DNA from: Actinomycetota bacterium
GTDB lineage: Bacteria > Actinomycetota > UBA4738 > HRBIN12
NCBI GenBank assembly: GCA_040881665.1
Contig: JBBECT010000004.1
Coordinates: forward strand, 1 to 64,000
Length of the DNA: 64,000 bases
Reading direction: 5' to 3'
Positions 15,342 to 23,352 of the stretch are shown one piece after another. Position 1 is the first letter of the stretch. Every line of letters starts with the position of its first letter. Position numbers and translations under genes: made by a program. Below the pieces are notes generated by a model that had not been told where the DNA came from, did no database searches, and saw nothing but the letters and a program-made list of their open reading frames with translations.

Positions 15342-16688
15342 GTGACGGCGAGCTCGACGTTCGGCTACGCGAAGACCGACGACGGCATCTACCTCGGCTA
15401 TCGGGTGGACGGTGATGGTCCGATCGACGTCGTGAGTCAATCCGACTGGCCGGGCAACATCGACCTGGAATGGGACGACCCCGTCTCGGGGGATTGGCTG
15501 CGCGAGCTGCGCTCGTTCTCCAGGGTGATCACGCACGACCCGCGAGGCCTCGGGCTGTCGAGTCGCAACGTCGGTCTCCCCACGCTCGAGACCCGCGTGT
15601 CCGACCTCATGACCGTGCTGAACACGATCGGAGTCCGACGGCCCGTGCTCTTCGGCGTCCTCGCCACGGGAGCGGTCAACATCCTTGCCGCCGCGACGCG
15701 GCCGCGGCTCCCCCGTGCCTTGGTCTGGGTCGAACCGGCGCCTCGTTACGCGCGGGCCGAGGACTTCCCCTGGGGCGTGACGCCCGAGGACCTGCAAAGC
15801 GAGCTCGACTTCATCGACCTGTGGGGGACCGAGGCATACGGGAAGGCATTCCTGCAGGATCAGGAAGTCCTGGGGAACGTCATGCCTCCCGAACTTGGCG
15901 CGTACATGCCGAGGTGGACCCGCGGCGCATGCACGCCCGACGTCGCACGGAAGTTGGTTCAGATGTGGGCCGAGATCGACGTCCGGAACGTGCTCGACGC
16001 GGTGCGAACTCCCACGCTTCTGCTCGTGCACAAGGAACGGAAGGACGCCGTCGACACCGCCGAGTACGTCGCCGCCCGGATGCCCGCGGCCGAAGTCCGC
16101 GCGATGCCAGGCGATGCCTGGGACTCGGAGGATTTCCCCGCATGGGTCGAGCAGATCCGCGACTTCATCGGCGTGGAACGGCCATCGGCGGCGCACAGCA
16201 CCGTGTTGGCCACCGTGCTGTTCACGGACATCGTTGGTTCCACTCAGCGGTCCTCCGCGATGCCCGGCCGTGAGTGGAAGGAGTTGCTCCAGCGACATCA
16301 CGCGATCGTGCGTGATTCCTTGCACCACCTCGACGGCACCGAGGTCGATACGGCCGGCGATGGCTTCTACGCCACTTTCGACGGACCCGCGCGTGCGATC
16401 CGGTGCGCGGTCGACATCGCAGAACGCGTCGCAGAGCTCGGGATCGAGATCCGCGCGGGGATCCATACCGGTGAGTGCGAAGTGATCGACGGCAATGCCG
16501 GCGGGCTGGCCGTCTCGATCGGAGCCAGGGTCGCGGCGAACGCCGGGCCGTCGGAGGTGTTGGTTTCGCAGACCGTGAGGGACCTCGTCGCCGGCTCCGG
16601 ACTCACCTTCGAGGATGCCGGCGAGCACGAGCTGAAGGGCGTCCCCGACCGCTGGCACCTCTACCGAGTCGTGGGCCACACCGCCTGA
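15342..16688 (+). CDS. Alpha/beta-hydrolase-like domain fused to class III adenylate/guanylate cyclase
   Basis: 448 residues, cytoplasmic. Residues 1-275 have an alpha/beta-hydrolase fold pattern (THDPRGLGLSS; LLLVHKERKDAVDTAEYVA), but the nucleophile-elbow stretch F104-GVLATG110 has no serine, so hydrolase activity is unlikely and the domain may be a sensor. Residues ~285-448 form a class III cyclase: metal-binding D296 (LFTDIVGST), D340 (AGDGFYATF), and the AGIHTGECE strand. The usual base-selecting Lys position holds D336, as in several actinobacterial relatives. GTG 15342. Neighbours give no pathway. Confidence 0.85.
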   Translation: MTASSTFGYAKTDDGIYLGYRVDGDGPIDVVSQSDWPGNIDLEWDDPVSGDWLRELRSFSRVITHDPRGLGLSSRNVGLPTLETRVSDLMTVLNTIGVRRPVLFGVLATGAVNILAAATRPRLPRALVWVEPAPRYARAEDFPWGVTPEDLQSELDFIDLWGTEAYGKAFLQDQEVLGNVMPPELGAYMPRWTRGACTPDVARKLVQMWAEIDVRNVLDAVRTPTLLLVHKERKDAVDTAEYVAARMPAAEVRAMPGDAWDSEDFPAWVEQIRDFIGVERPSAAHSTVLATVLFTDIVGSTQRSSAMPGREWKELLQRHHAIVRDSLHHLDGTEVDTAGDGFYATFDGPARAIRCAVDIAERVAELGIEIRAGIHTGECEVIDGNAGGLAVSIGARVAANAGPSEVLVSQTVRDLVAGSGLTFEDAGEHELKGVPDRWHLYRVVGHTA

Positions 16689-16745
16689 CCGGGCACGCCT
16701 GCCTCCAAGGCCTCAGGTCTCGGAGTTTGGTCTGGTCGTGGTGGC

Positions 16746-16982
16746 TCAGGTTCGAATGCGGCGCCGAGCCGCGAAGTGCCGAACCAGGCGCATGAACACC
16801 GCCGTGAACAGCAGTCGAGCGATCCATCGAAGGAACATAGGAAGCACGTACCCGCGAATGGCTCGGATGATGCGCGTAGCGCGGGTCCCACTCCGGCCGC
16901 GCGCGCGACCGAGGGCGCGGGCCGCGCAAGCTTGTGTAGGCGGCGGCCCGTCCGGGTAAGAGACCATTTCGGCAGTAGCCAT
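16746..16982 (-). CDS. Possible small membrane protein (doubtful)
   Basis: 78-residue frame divergent from the DUF2188 gene. The C-terminal half reads as one membrane helix with positive flanks (GYVLPMFLRWIARLLFTAVF, then MRLVRHFAARRR). There is no ribosome site at ATG 16982, and the N-terminal half is low-complexity Ala/Arg. A shorter start inside the frame is possible. Confidence 0.3.
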   Translation of the reverse strand: MATAEMVSYPDGPPPTQACAARALGRARGRSGTRATRIIRAIRGYVLPMFLRWIARLLFTAVFMRLVRHFAARRRIRT

Positions 16983-17002
16983 CAAGAGGAGGGCGTGTTC
17001 AC

Positions 17003-17236
17003 GTGTCGAAGGAGAAGGTCTACACGGTTTCGAAGCGCAAGAAGAAGAGTGGGTGGAAAGCGAAAGAGTCCAGGATCGGGGTGATCGCCAGGGCCGACAA
17101 CAAGGAGGACGTCGTTCAAGCGGCTGCCCAGATCGCGAACCTCCAGAAGCGGGCCACACTCCGGATCGAGAAGGAGAACGGCGAGGTCCAAGAGGAGCGC
17201 TCCTACCCTCGAGGGGCCGACAGCAGACCAAAGTGA
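17003..17236 (+). CDS. DUF2188-like small basic protein
   Basis: 77 residues. A Lys-rich start (MSKEKVYTVSKRKKKSGWKA) is followed by ARADNKEDVVQAAAQIANLQ and ATLRIEKENGEVQEERSYP, the pattern of DUF2188 proteins, which are short, abundant and uncharacterised. GTG 17003 has AGGAGG at a slightly long distance. Stands alone. Confidence 0.75.
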   Translation: MSKEKVYTVSKRKKKSGWKAKESRIGVIARADNKEDVVQAAAQIANLQKRATLRIEKENGEVQEERSYPRGADSRPK

Positions 17237-17299
17237 ACAGGTCTCATCTCAGACGTGATCCCGCGAGATCCGACGCGGGCGCAACGATCCGCTACCGCG

Positions 17300-17638
17300 C
17301 TAGGGCAGGTCGAACGCGAGCCCGAAAGGGCTTCCCTCTGTGTCTCGACACACGCTCCACCGCTCTCCCGGGTGGATGACCTCACCGCCGAGCTCGCGGA
17401 CGCGCTGCAGCGCCGCGTCCATGTCCAGAACCGAGAAATATGGGAGCGAGACCCGGTCGCCGGGCCCCGACCCCCTCTGGTGGAGGCCGAGCGCGGAGCC
17501 TCCCCCGTGAGTCTGCCAGCCTTCACCTTCACCCCCGGCGCGGTCCTCGAGCTCCACGTCCAAGAGCGCACTCCAGAACCCGCGAGCCCGGGCCGGGTCG
17601 TCGGCAGGGAACTCCACGAGTCGAAGCGGCGAGGTCAC
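17300..17638 (-). CDS. VOC-family (glyoxalase/bleomycin resistance-like) protein
   Basis: 112 residues, about one VOC module: beta-alpha-beta-beta-beta repeats with EFPADDPARARGFWSALLDV at the start, SLPYFSVLDMDAALQRVREL in the middle and CRDTEGSPFGLAF at the end. VOC proteins bind a metal or small ligand; the substrate cannot be told. GTG 17638 start. Monocistronic. Confidence 0.8.
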   Translation of the reverse strand: MTSPLRLVEFPADDPARARGFWSALLDVELEDRAGGEGEGWQTHGGGSALGLHQRGSGPGDRVSLPYFSVLDMDAALQRVRELGGEVIHPGERWSVCRDTEGSPFGLAFDLP

Positions 17639-17755
17639 GTCACCACGATAGCGGCATAAAGATTCTGCGGTACCGCTCCGACGCCGTGGGAGGGGCTCTT
17701 CAGGCCCTCCCAGGTCCCGACACGGACTCTCGCGCCTCTTCTCGTCGTCTCCCCT

Positions 17756-18097
17756 TCAGCCGACGCGGATCCTTCCGTCCATGTTGGCGTGGATCTTGCA
17801 GCGATAGCGGTAGATCCCGTTCTGATCGAACCTGAAGCGGGTGGTCTCACCAGGATCCAACCTGACGTCCTTCGACCAGCCGCCGCCGAACGCGGTGACG
17901 GTGTGGTCGTTGTTCCCGGCATTTCGCCAGATGACCCTTTCGTTTCGGGACACCGACACTCGCTTGGGGGCGAAGCGATTGTCGCGAGCCCGGATGGTTT
18001 GACGCGCGAGCGCCGTGCCGCCGAGCATGGCAACGAGCACGGCAGCCAAGACAAGCAGCACAAAGATCCGGTGTCTCAGGATACGAATTGACATCAT
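17756..18097 (-). CDS. Exported cupredoxin (plastocyanin/azurin-like)
   Basis: 113-residue blue-copper protein, predicted outside the membrane. N-terminal signal or anchor helix 11-31, then a single cupredoxin domain with all four type 1 copper ligands: H65 (NDHTVTAF), C100, H103 and M106 (CKIHANM). It probably carries electrons between exported redox partners. AGGAGGAGG lies upstream of ATG 18097 (a second ATG follows at once). Pseudogene scraps lie directly upstream. Confidence 0.88.
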   Translation of the reverse strand: MMSIRILRHRIFVLLVLAAVLVAMLGGTALARQTIRARDNRFAPKRVSVSRNERVIWRNAGNNDHTVTAFGGGWSKDVRLDPGETTRFRFDQNGIYRYRCKIHANMDGRIRVG

Positions 18098-18225
18098 CTC
18101 CGACCTCCTCCTTGTCGATGAGTGAAGCACCCCCCGGTCAGCCGATCCCTCGGATCAGTTCCCGGCGCTCGTGCCCGCCGTCGTGATGGGCGCGCCCGAG
18201 GGATCGACCGACCACGTACCACCCC

Positions 18226-18345
18226 TCCCCCCGCGGTCGCGGCGTCACTGATCAACGCTGGCCAGGCGTCGGCGCACTCGCCGTAGCACGTGCTCGTGTC
18301 GTCCGTGTCTGCCTCGTACAGATATAGCGTCATGCCTTCGGAGTC
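18226..18345 (-). pseudogene. Fragment of a COG4315-type secreted repeat protein
   Basis: Residues GMTLYLYEADTDDTSTCYGE and CADAWPALI are the first half of the repeat typical of COG4315 predicted lipoproteins. The second half (a YFAGD-like motif) is missing and the frame continues as random sequence. No start or signal peptide remains. Confidence 0.7.
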
Positions 18346-18419
18346 CCGATCCGCACCATGCCCTCCCCCCTCTCGTTGGCGCCTCGTGGCATCCGTGGGA
18401 ATACGGGCCCGGGGGGTCC

Positions 18420-18547
18420 TGTGGTTCACCGCCCTCCGATCGAACGTCCGCGGGCCGTTCGAAGTCGTATCCCGGCCGTTCAAGGAGATTGCTCGCGCTC
18501 GAGCCGTCGGCGCCCATCACCCAGATATCCGCGCCGCGGCACCCCTC
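18420..18547 (-). pseudogene. Fragment of a PD40/TolB-type beta-propeller gene
   Basis: ADIWVMGADGSSASNLLERP and GYDFERP match one blade of PD40 (TolB-like) repeats, without neighbouring blades. It is in a different frame from the COG4315 scrap next to it, so at least two genes were destroyed here. An intact PD40 gene exists at 26902-27948. Confidence 0.6.
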
Positions 18548-18890
18548 GCGAGAGAACGCGAGGACCCAGCTCCGGAGGAAGCGGGTTGACCGTTCCCCTC
18601 TCCGGCGAACGACGGATCTCGCGGGCATTACCGAACGTGCTCACCGATGGGGCCGCCGAAGGAAGGGCTCACGACACGGTCGCTGGAAGTGATGGAGGGC
18701 TCGGCCAGCACTAGCCACAGCACCGGAGCGGGCGGAGCCATGGAGCGGGCGCGCCTGCCCGAGGGAGCCCTCTTGCCGCTCAGAACGGCCGAGGTGCGTG
18801 GCACGCCTAGGCGATCGGGGAGGACGAGACATTCGAGATCATGGAGCTGGCGCGGATCCGCCACCGGGCTGGCTGGGCCCTTGAGCGCGG
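18548..18890. other. Gene-free, probably degenerate DNA
   Basis: About 340 bases between the PD40 fragment and the FolD homologue. Minus-strand frames contain plausible short segments (VLWLVLAEPSITSSDRVVSP) but no start or domain. Likely further remains of the eroded genes. Confidence 0.4.
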
Positions 18891-19811
18891 TCAGCGACGC
18901 TCGCCGAAGCGAGACTCCACCCTCGCCGCCGTGGCCGCGGCAGCGAGGGTGTTCCCGACGAGCCAGACGTCCGTGACCGGCCCCACGCCGCCCGGGACCG
19001 GAGTGATCGCCTCCGCTCGGGCTCCGACACGTTCGAAGTCCAGGTCGCCAACGATGTGGACCTCTCCCGTCGAATGATCCTTCAGGGCATTGATGCCGAC
19101 GTCGAGGGCGATCACGCCCTCGCGGACCATCTCCCCGGTGATCAGCGCCGGCACGCCGGTCGCCGCGATGAGGATGTCGGCCTGGCGCGTGAAGTCGGCG
19201 AGGCGGCCGGCCTCGTCTGTTCCGGAGTGACAGGTGACCACCGTCGCGTCGCGCTGGAGGCCGAGCGATTGGGCTGGCTTGCCCACGCCGTTGGAGCGTC
19301 CCACCACCACGAGGGTTCGTCCGCGGTAGAACCGGGACGGATCGAAGCCTTGCGACCCAGCGTAGGAGTCCAGGATGTGGAAGCACGCGGCCGCCGTGGA
19401 GGGGATGAACCGGGGGCGTCCCTGCGCGAGCAGACCGGCGTTGACGGGGTGGACCGCCTCGATGTCCTTGAGCGGGTCCAAGGCGGAGTTGATCTCGGCC
19501 TCAGGCAGTTGCGGGGGCAGCGGCTGCAGGACGATGATCCCCGTGACCCGAGGGTCGGCGTTCAGCTTGCCGATCGTGGCGACGACCTCCGCGAGCTCCA
19601 CGTTCGGGGCCAAGTGCTCTCGCACGTACCGGTACTCCAGCTCCTCGGCCAGGCGGTGGACGTGCCGCTCGTACGCGAGCGCTCCGTAGTCCTCCCCGAA
19701 CACCACGGTGGCGAGCCCCGGCCGGACCGCCGAGCGCCGCAAGACCCGCAGCTCGTCCTCGATGCTCGCCTTGAGCTCCTCGGCCAGCGCGTTGCCGTCG
19801 ATCACGTTCAT
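18891..19811 (-). CDS. FolD homologue with altered catalytic residues
   Basis: 306 residues, length and fold of bifunctional methylene-THF dehydrogenase/cyclohydrolase FolD. The Rossmann segment (VVVGRSNGVGKPAQSL), VIDGNALAEEL start and TPVPGGVGPVT are preserved. Aligned by eye to E. coli FolD, the Lys essential for cyclohydrolase is V51 (Y47 four residues before it is kept), the active-site Gln is L95, and the Asp of KDVDGFHP is E118 in KDIEAVHP. The PCTP segment is also changed (PSTAAAC). The fold is clear but classical activity is not expected; it could act on another one-carbon substrate or pterin. ATG 19811 with a weak ribosome site. No folate genes adjacent. Confidence 0.85.
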   Translation of the reverse strand: MNVIDGNALAEELKASIEDELRVLRRSAVRPGLATVVFGEDYGALAYERHVHRLAEELEYRYVREHLAPNVELAEVVATIGKLNADPRVTGIIVLQPLPPQLPEAEINSALDPLKDIEAVHPVNAGLLAQGRPRFIPSTAAACFHILDSYAGSQGFDPSRFYRGRTLVVVGRSNGVGKPAQSLGLQRDATVVTCHSGTDEAGRLADFTRQADILIAATGVPALITGEMVREGVIALDVGINALKDHSTGEVHIVGDLDFERVGARAEAITPVPGGVGPVTDVWLVGNTLAAAATAARVESRFGERR

Positions 19812-20011
19812 CCCGTAACCATCTCACCGTCCTTGCGTGTCCTCACACAGAAGCTCCGCGTGTGGCAGCCTAAGCAACGCCTCAGGGTGCGGGGGCGGAC
19901 GGGATCCAGAATTCGACGGTGGTGCCGGACCCCGGCGCCGAGGGATGGACATCCGACCGGGTAGCGTGTGGATGCGTCGTCGCTGACGAAGAGCTGATCC
20001 AACCCGAGATC

Positions 20012-20983
20012 CTAGCCCGTGGTACCCACAGACGAAGGTGGATCGATCGGACGCGGGATCGACGAGCGCCGTGGCCGCAAGTCAGTTGCATCCGCCAGGC
20101 CCAGTTCTTCAACGACCTTCAGGTCTGAAATCTCCCCGACCTGATCACCCCCACCCCAGAAGGATCGGATCGCGAGGAGTTCGTGGCTGGACGGATCCAC
20201 GAAGAGCTCCTGTCGGACGCCGTCCGACACCGCGTGAAATGAGATCCGGTAACTAGGCCGCCCAACAGGATCTGTTGCGGAGAGGTCGACCTTGGCACCT
20301 CGCAGCTCTGCGGCGACGTTCAGCAGTGCGGCGCGGTGGGTCGGGGTGACGTTCGGCATCGCGAGCAGGTCGGTGATCGCGCGCCACAGCTGCCCGTCCT
20401 TGGGGTCCGACCCGGGAGGAGGACTCACGACGGGGGCCGGTGAGGCTCCCGAAGGTTGGCTCCGTTCCAGTAGGAACTCCTTCAGCTCGTCCGGATCGGT
20501 CGGGAATCGGCTGGTGTTCGTCTCCCTGGGGAGCTCACCCGGGCCGAAGGTCTTGTCGTCTCGTTCCGAGTAGCGAAGCCGTCCCGAGTCGTCGGGTGCC
20601 CACCACTTTTCCGTAACGCCGTTCTCGATCAATGGCGTCATCGTGCCCTCGGGGGACTGCTCGCCACCGCCGATGCGAAAATCCGTGACCCGCGCGTAGT
20701 AATACTGGCCGTCGAGGACCTCCAACGGCGCGGCGATGGCGGGGGGCAGGATTCGGGGGGGCTCGCTCACCGAGGCGGGGCCCTGTGACGACCGGCCGAG
20801 CAGGAACGAGGCGGCCACGGCCATCGCCACGACGCCGATCGCCGACGCGCCTACACCCGACGCGAAACGCCTGCGGCGCTGCAGGCTGTGTCGTCGTCGG
20901 TGGATATCCGCGAGTCCCAGGTCTAGGGTCGGCACCTCCCGCGCCGCACGCAGGAGCAGGTTTCGACTGTCAGATGTCGTCAC
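20012..20983 (-). CDS. Membrane protein coupled to ECF sigma factor (CU044_5270-like)
   Basis: 323 residues: cytoplasmic N terminus with a basic stretch (HRRRHSLQRRRRFASG), one TM helix ~45-63, then an extracytoplasmic domain ~90-300 with YYYARVTDFRIGG and LWRAITDLLAMPNVTPTHRA typical of the CU044_5270 group. Such proteins are encoded with an ECF sigma factor and probably act as its membrane regulator, although no zinc anti-sigma (HxxxCxxC) motif is present. The start overlaps the sigma gene by 14 bases. Confidence 0.75.
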   Translation of the reverse strand: MTTSDSRNLLLRAAREVPTLDLGLADIHRRRHSLQRRRRFASGVGASAIGVVAMAVAASFLLGRSSQGPASVSEPPRILPPAIAAPLEVLDGQYYYARVTDFRIGGGEQSPEGTMTPLIENGVTEKWWAPDDSGRLRYSERDDKTFGPGELPRETNTSRFPTDPDELKEFLLERSQPSGASPAPVVSPPPGSDPKDGQLWRAITDLLAMPNVTPTHRAALLNVAAELRGAKVDLSATDPVGRPSYRISFHAVSDGVRQELFVDPSSHELLAIRSFWGGGDQVGEISDLKVVEELGLADATDLRPRRSSIPRPIDPPSSVGTTG

Positions 20984-21482
20984 GGGATACTCCTTCCCTC
21001 AGGCCGTCCCGTCCTCGTGCAAGCAGGACGCGGACCGTAGACGGCTTTATCCCAAGCAGCTGGCTCGTCTCTTCCGTGGTTCGATCGCTGAGATCGACCA
21101 ACACAAGCACCGCTCGCTGCCTCGGGGTGAGCCGATCCAGAGCTCGCGACACGGTGTCGCGAGCCTCGATCGCCGAGAGTTCGTCGCGCTCGGTCCGGTC
21201 GAAGACGCGGCGGACGGCGGCCAGGCTCCTGCGACGTCTGTTCCGGATCAGGTTGAATGCGACCCGGAACAGATATCCCTCAAGGTCCTGAACGTGACCA
21301 AGGTCCCCCCATCGCTCGAGGAGGCGCACGAAGGCATCTTGAGTAACCTCCTCCGCTTCGGTCCGGTCACGAATCGCCAGGTACACAGCGGTAAACAGCG
21401 ATTGGCGCTGAGACACGAAGAAGTCCTCGAAGAGCAGATCGGGGCTTGCCTCCGAGATCGAGGGCGACGGAACGTTGCTCAT
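20970..21482 (-). CDS. ECF sigma factor 1 (SigE/SigM-like)
   Basis: 170-residue sigma-70 family ECF factor. Region 2 ~24-90 (FVSQRQSLFTAVYLAIRD, AEEVTQDAFVRLLERW) contacts core RNA polymerase and the -10 element; region 4 ~110-165 (LTPRQRAVLVLVDL, LLGIKPSTVRVLLARGR) binds the -35 element. Its 3' end overlaps its membrane regulator. An almost identical arrangement follows upstream, making two tandem modules on one strand. Confidence 0.92.
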   Translation of the reverse strand: MSNVPSPSISEASPDLLFEDFFVSQRQSLFTAVYLAIRDRTEAEEVTQDAFVRLLERWGDLGHVQDLEGYLFRVAFNLIRNRRRRSLAAVRRVFDRTERDELSAIEARDTVSRALDRLTPRQRAVLVLVDLSDRTTEETSQLLGIKPSTVRVLLARGRDGLREGVSRDDI

Positions 21483-21565
21483 GACAGCAAGGACACTCCC
21501 ACGACCTGATCTGCTTACACGGATGGCCGAACGGCAGGCTCACCGTGACCGTCGAACCGACGGGT

Positions 21566-22669
21566 TCAGGCGATCCAGCTCCCCGCCCCCTCCACCGTCC
21601 CTACGACCTTCCAGCCCGCCGCTGTTTGACGGACCTCCCATGCCGACCCGGTTCCGCACAGTCCGCCGCAGACCATGCTCCCCGCGACCTCGAAGTGATC
21701 GTTCCGACGGTGGAGCGGTCCGACCCAAACGTAGACTCCCCGACCGCTCGCCCAAAGCCGATCGCGATCGTGCACCTCGCTGAAGTCGGTGACGAAGAAC
21801 ACGCGCGCTTCGTCGGCCAGTCGGTTTGCAAGGTACGACTGCTCCTGCGGCGTGAAGGCGGTTTCGCAATCCTTACCGAAGGAACCGCTGTCCGCGTTCT
21901 CGCAGAGCGTTTCGCGAATGAAGATCGTGTCCCACCTCCCGGCGGCCTCTAGGCTGATCAAGTGCCTGACCGCGGCCTCGTAGACCTCCATCCGCGTAGT
22001 GTCGCCAACCGGGAGGGACTCGGTGTCCGTCGAGCTGGAGGTTGAAGGCCCCTCAGTCGATAGCCCGAAGTAGAAATGTGTGTATCCCCTGTCCCCGAGG
22101 GCCGTGATGTCCAGCAAGTAGAAGGACGGACCGGCTACCGGAAGGTTTAGCCGAGCAACGCGGTCCTCGATGTCGACTGCCAACTCTCCGAAGTCGACAG
22201 ATGATCTATGAGTTTGGAGCGTCACCTGAGCCGACACTGGATCAAGGGTTCCTCTGAACCGGACCGAACTACTCGGTGGCACGTCGAGATACTCCGCAGG
22301 GATCGGGTCGTGTGTGACGCTTCTGCAATCCGGCGCTGGGCAGAAGCCGTTCGGGCGATACGTTCGAGTTACGCCATCGAACTCGATCGTTCCGATCGGA
22401 TCAGCTTCCTCCGAGGAGAGGAGCACCTCAACGGCGGGGCCGTCAGTATCGCTGGATATCGCGGTCGTGGATGGTGGTTCGCCGAATGTTTGAGCGACCA
22501 GAAGAACCGCAGCTGACCCGACCACGAGCGCGAGCACTCCGGCAATGATCCGCTGTGTCCGAATGCGAGCGTGGGCGCGAGCCTGAAGGTCATGCAGCTT
22601 GAGAGGGGCCAGCGGGACTGCCCTGAGCTCTCTGTCGAGCCGATCCTTCAACTCACGCATCCTCATCAC
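21566..22669 (-). CDS. Membrane protein paired with ECF sigma factor 2
   Basis: 367 residues: cytoplasmic N terminus (MRELKDRLDRELRAVPLAPL), TM ~40-60, and a long extracytoplasmic region with conserved-looking cysteines (FCPAPDCRS, LCENADSGSFGKDCE, MVCGGLCG). The C-terminal third (ATRMEVYEAAVRHL-type segment to WVGPLHRRND) is unlike module 1. The 17-base overlap with the sigma gene argues for a regulator of that factor. No family assigned. Confidence 0.65.
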   Translation of the reverse strand: MMRMRELKDRLDRELRAVPLAPLKLHDLQARAHARIRTQRIIAGVLALVVGSAAVLLVAQTFGEPPSTTAISSDTDGPAVEVLLSSEEADPIGTIEFDGVTRTYRPNGFCPAPDCRSVTHDPIPAEYLDVPPSSSVRFRGTLDPVSAQVTLQTHRSSVDFGELAVDIEDRVARLNLPVAGPSFYLLDITALGDRGYTHFYFGLSTEGPSTSSSTDTESLPVGDTTRMEVYEAAVRHLISLEAAGRWDTIFIRETLCENADSGSFGKDCETAFTPQEQSYLANRLADEARVFFVTDFSEVHDRDRLWASGRGVYVWVGPLHRRNDHFEVAGSMVCGGLCGTGSAWEVRQTAAGWKVVGTVEGAGSWIA

Positions 22670-23165
22670 TCCCTAGACTCGCCCGCAGCGTCTGCTTGGC
22701 CCGATGGACACGGCTTCGCACCGACCCCGGTGATATTCGAAGAGTCTCGGCCGCCTCTTCGGAATTCATGCCGAGCCACTCCACGAGAACGATCGCTGCT
22801 CGCTGTCCGGGCGAGATCGAGGCCAGGGCTGACAGGATCTCGCCGGGTACGTGCGACTCCATCGGCGAGCGGCGATCGAGGTGAAGCAGATTTCGCGCAC
22901 GCACTTTCAGGTGATGCAGTCGTTTGCGCTGGAGATTCAGGGCGGTTGAATAGACGTACCCCTCCGGGGAACTCATCGCCTGGACGCGATCCCATCGCTC
23001 GTAGGCACGCACCATCGCCTCCTGAGACACGTCTTCCGCCTCGGCCACGTCGAGAGTCACGGCGTAGATCAGACGCACCAATCGTGGGTACTCGTCTTCA
23101 AAGAAGCGCGCGAAGGGCCGAGCTTCGAGGCTTGAGGGGTCCGCGTCGGCCTGACCTGTCCTCAT
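22653..23165 (-). CDS. ECF sigma factor 2
   Basis: 170-residue ECF factor: region 2 ~20-85 (FFEDEYPRLVRLIYAVTLDV, AEDVSQEAMVRAYERW) and region 4 ~108-160 (ISPGQRAAIVLVEWLGMNSE, LRISPGSVRSRVHRAKQ). Same length and spacing as factor 1 but clearly different sequence, so the pair is an old duplication or two independent modules. First gene of the four-gene minus-strand run. Confidence 0.92.
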   Translation of the reverse strand: MRTGQADADPSSLEARPFARFFEDEYPRLVRLIYAVTLDVAEAEDVSQEAMVRAYERWDRVQAMSSPEGYVYSTALNLQRKRLHHLKVRARNLLHLDRRSPMESHVPGEILSALASISPGQRAAIVLVEWLGMNSEEAAETLRISPGSVRSRVHRAKQTLRASLGSDEDA

Positions 23166-23352
23166 CTAGGTAGATAACCCTCATCCTGCGCATGGCGTTG
23201 CATGTCACCTGAAGAAGGTTGCACCCGCGAGGAGCCCCTTGGCACAGGAGGCGGGCGAAAGGGGGTCCAGATGAACTCTAGCGGAACACACTCCGAAGGT
23301 CGGTCGAGCATCACTCGTGCTGGAGGACGGGCGATTCGACCGCGCTCGGCGA

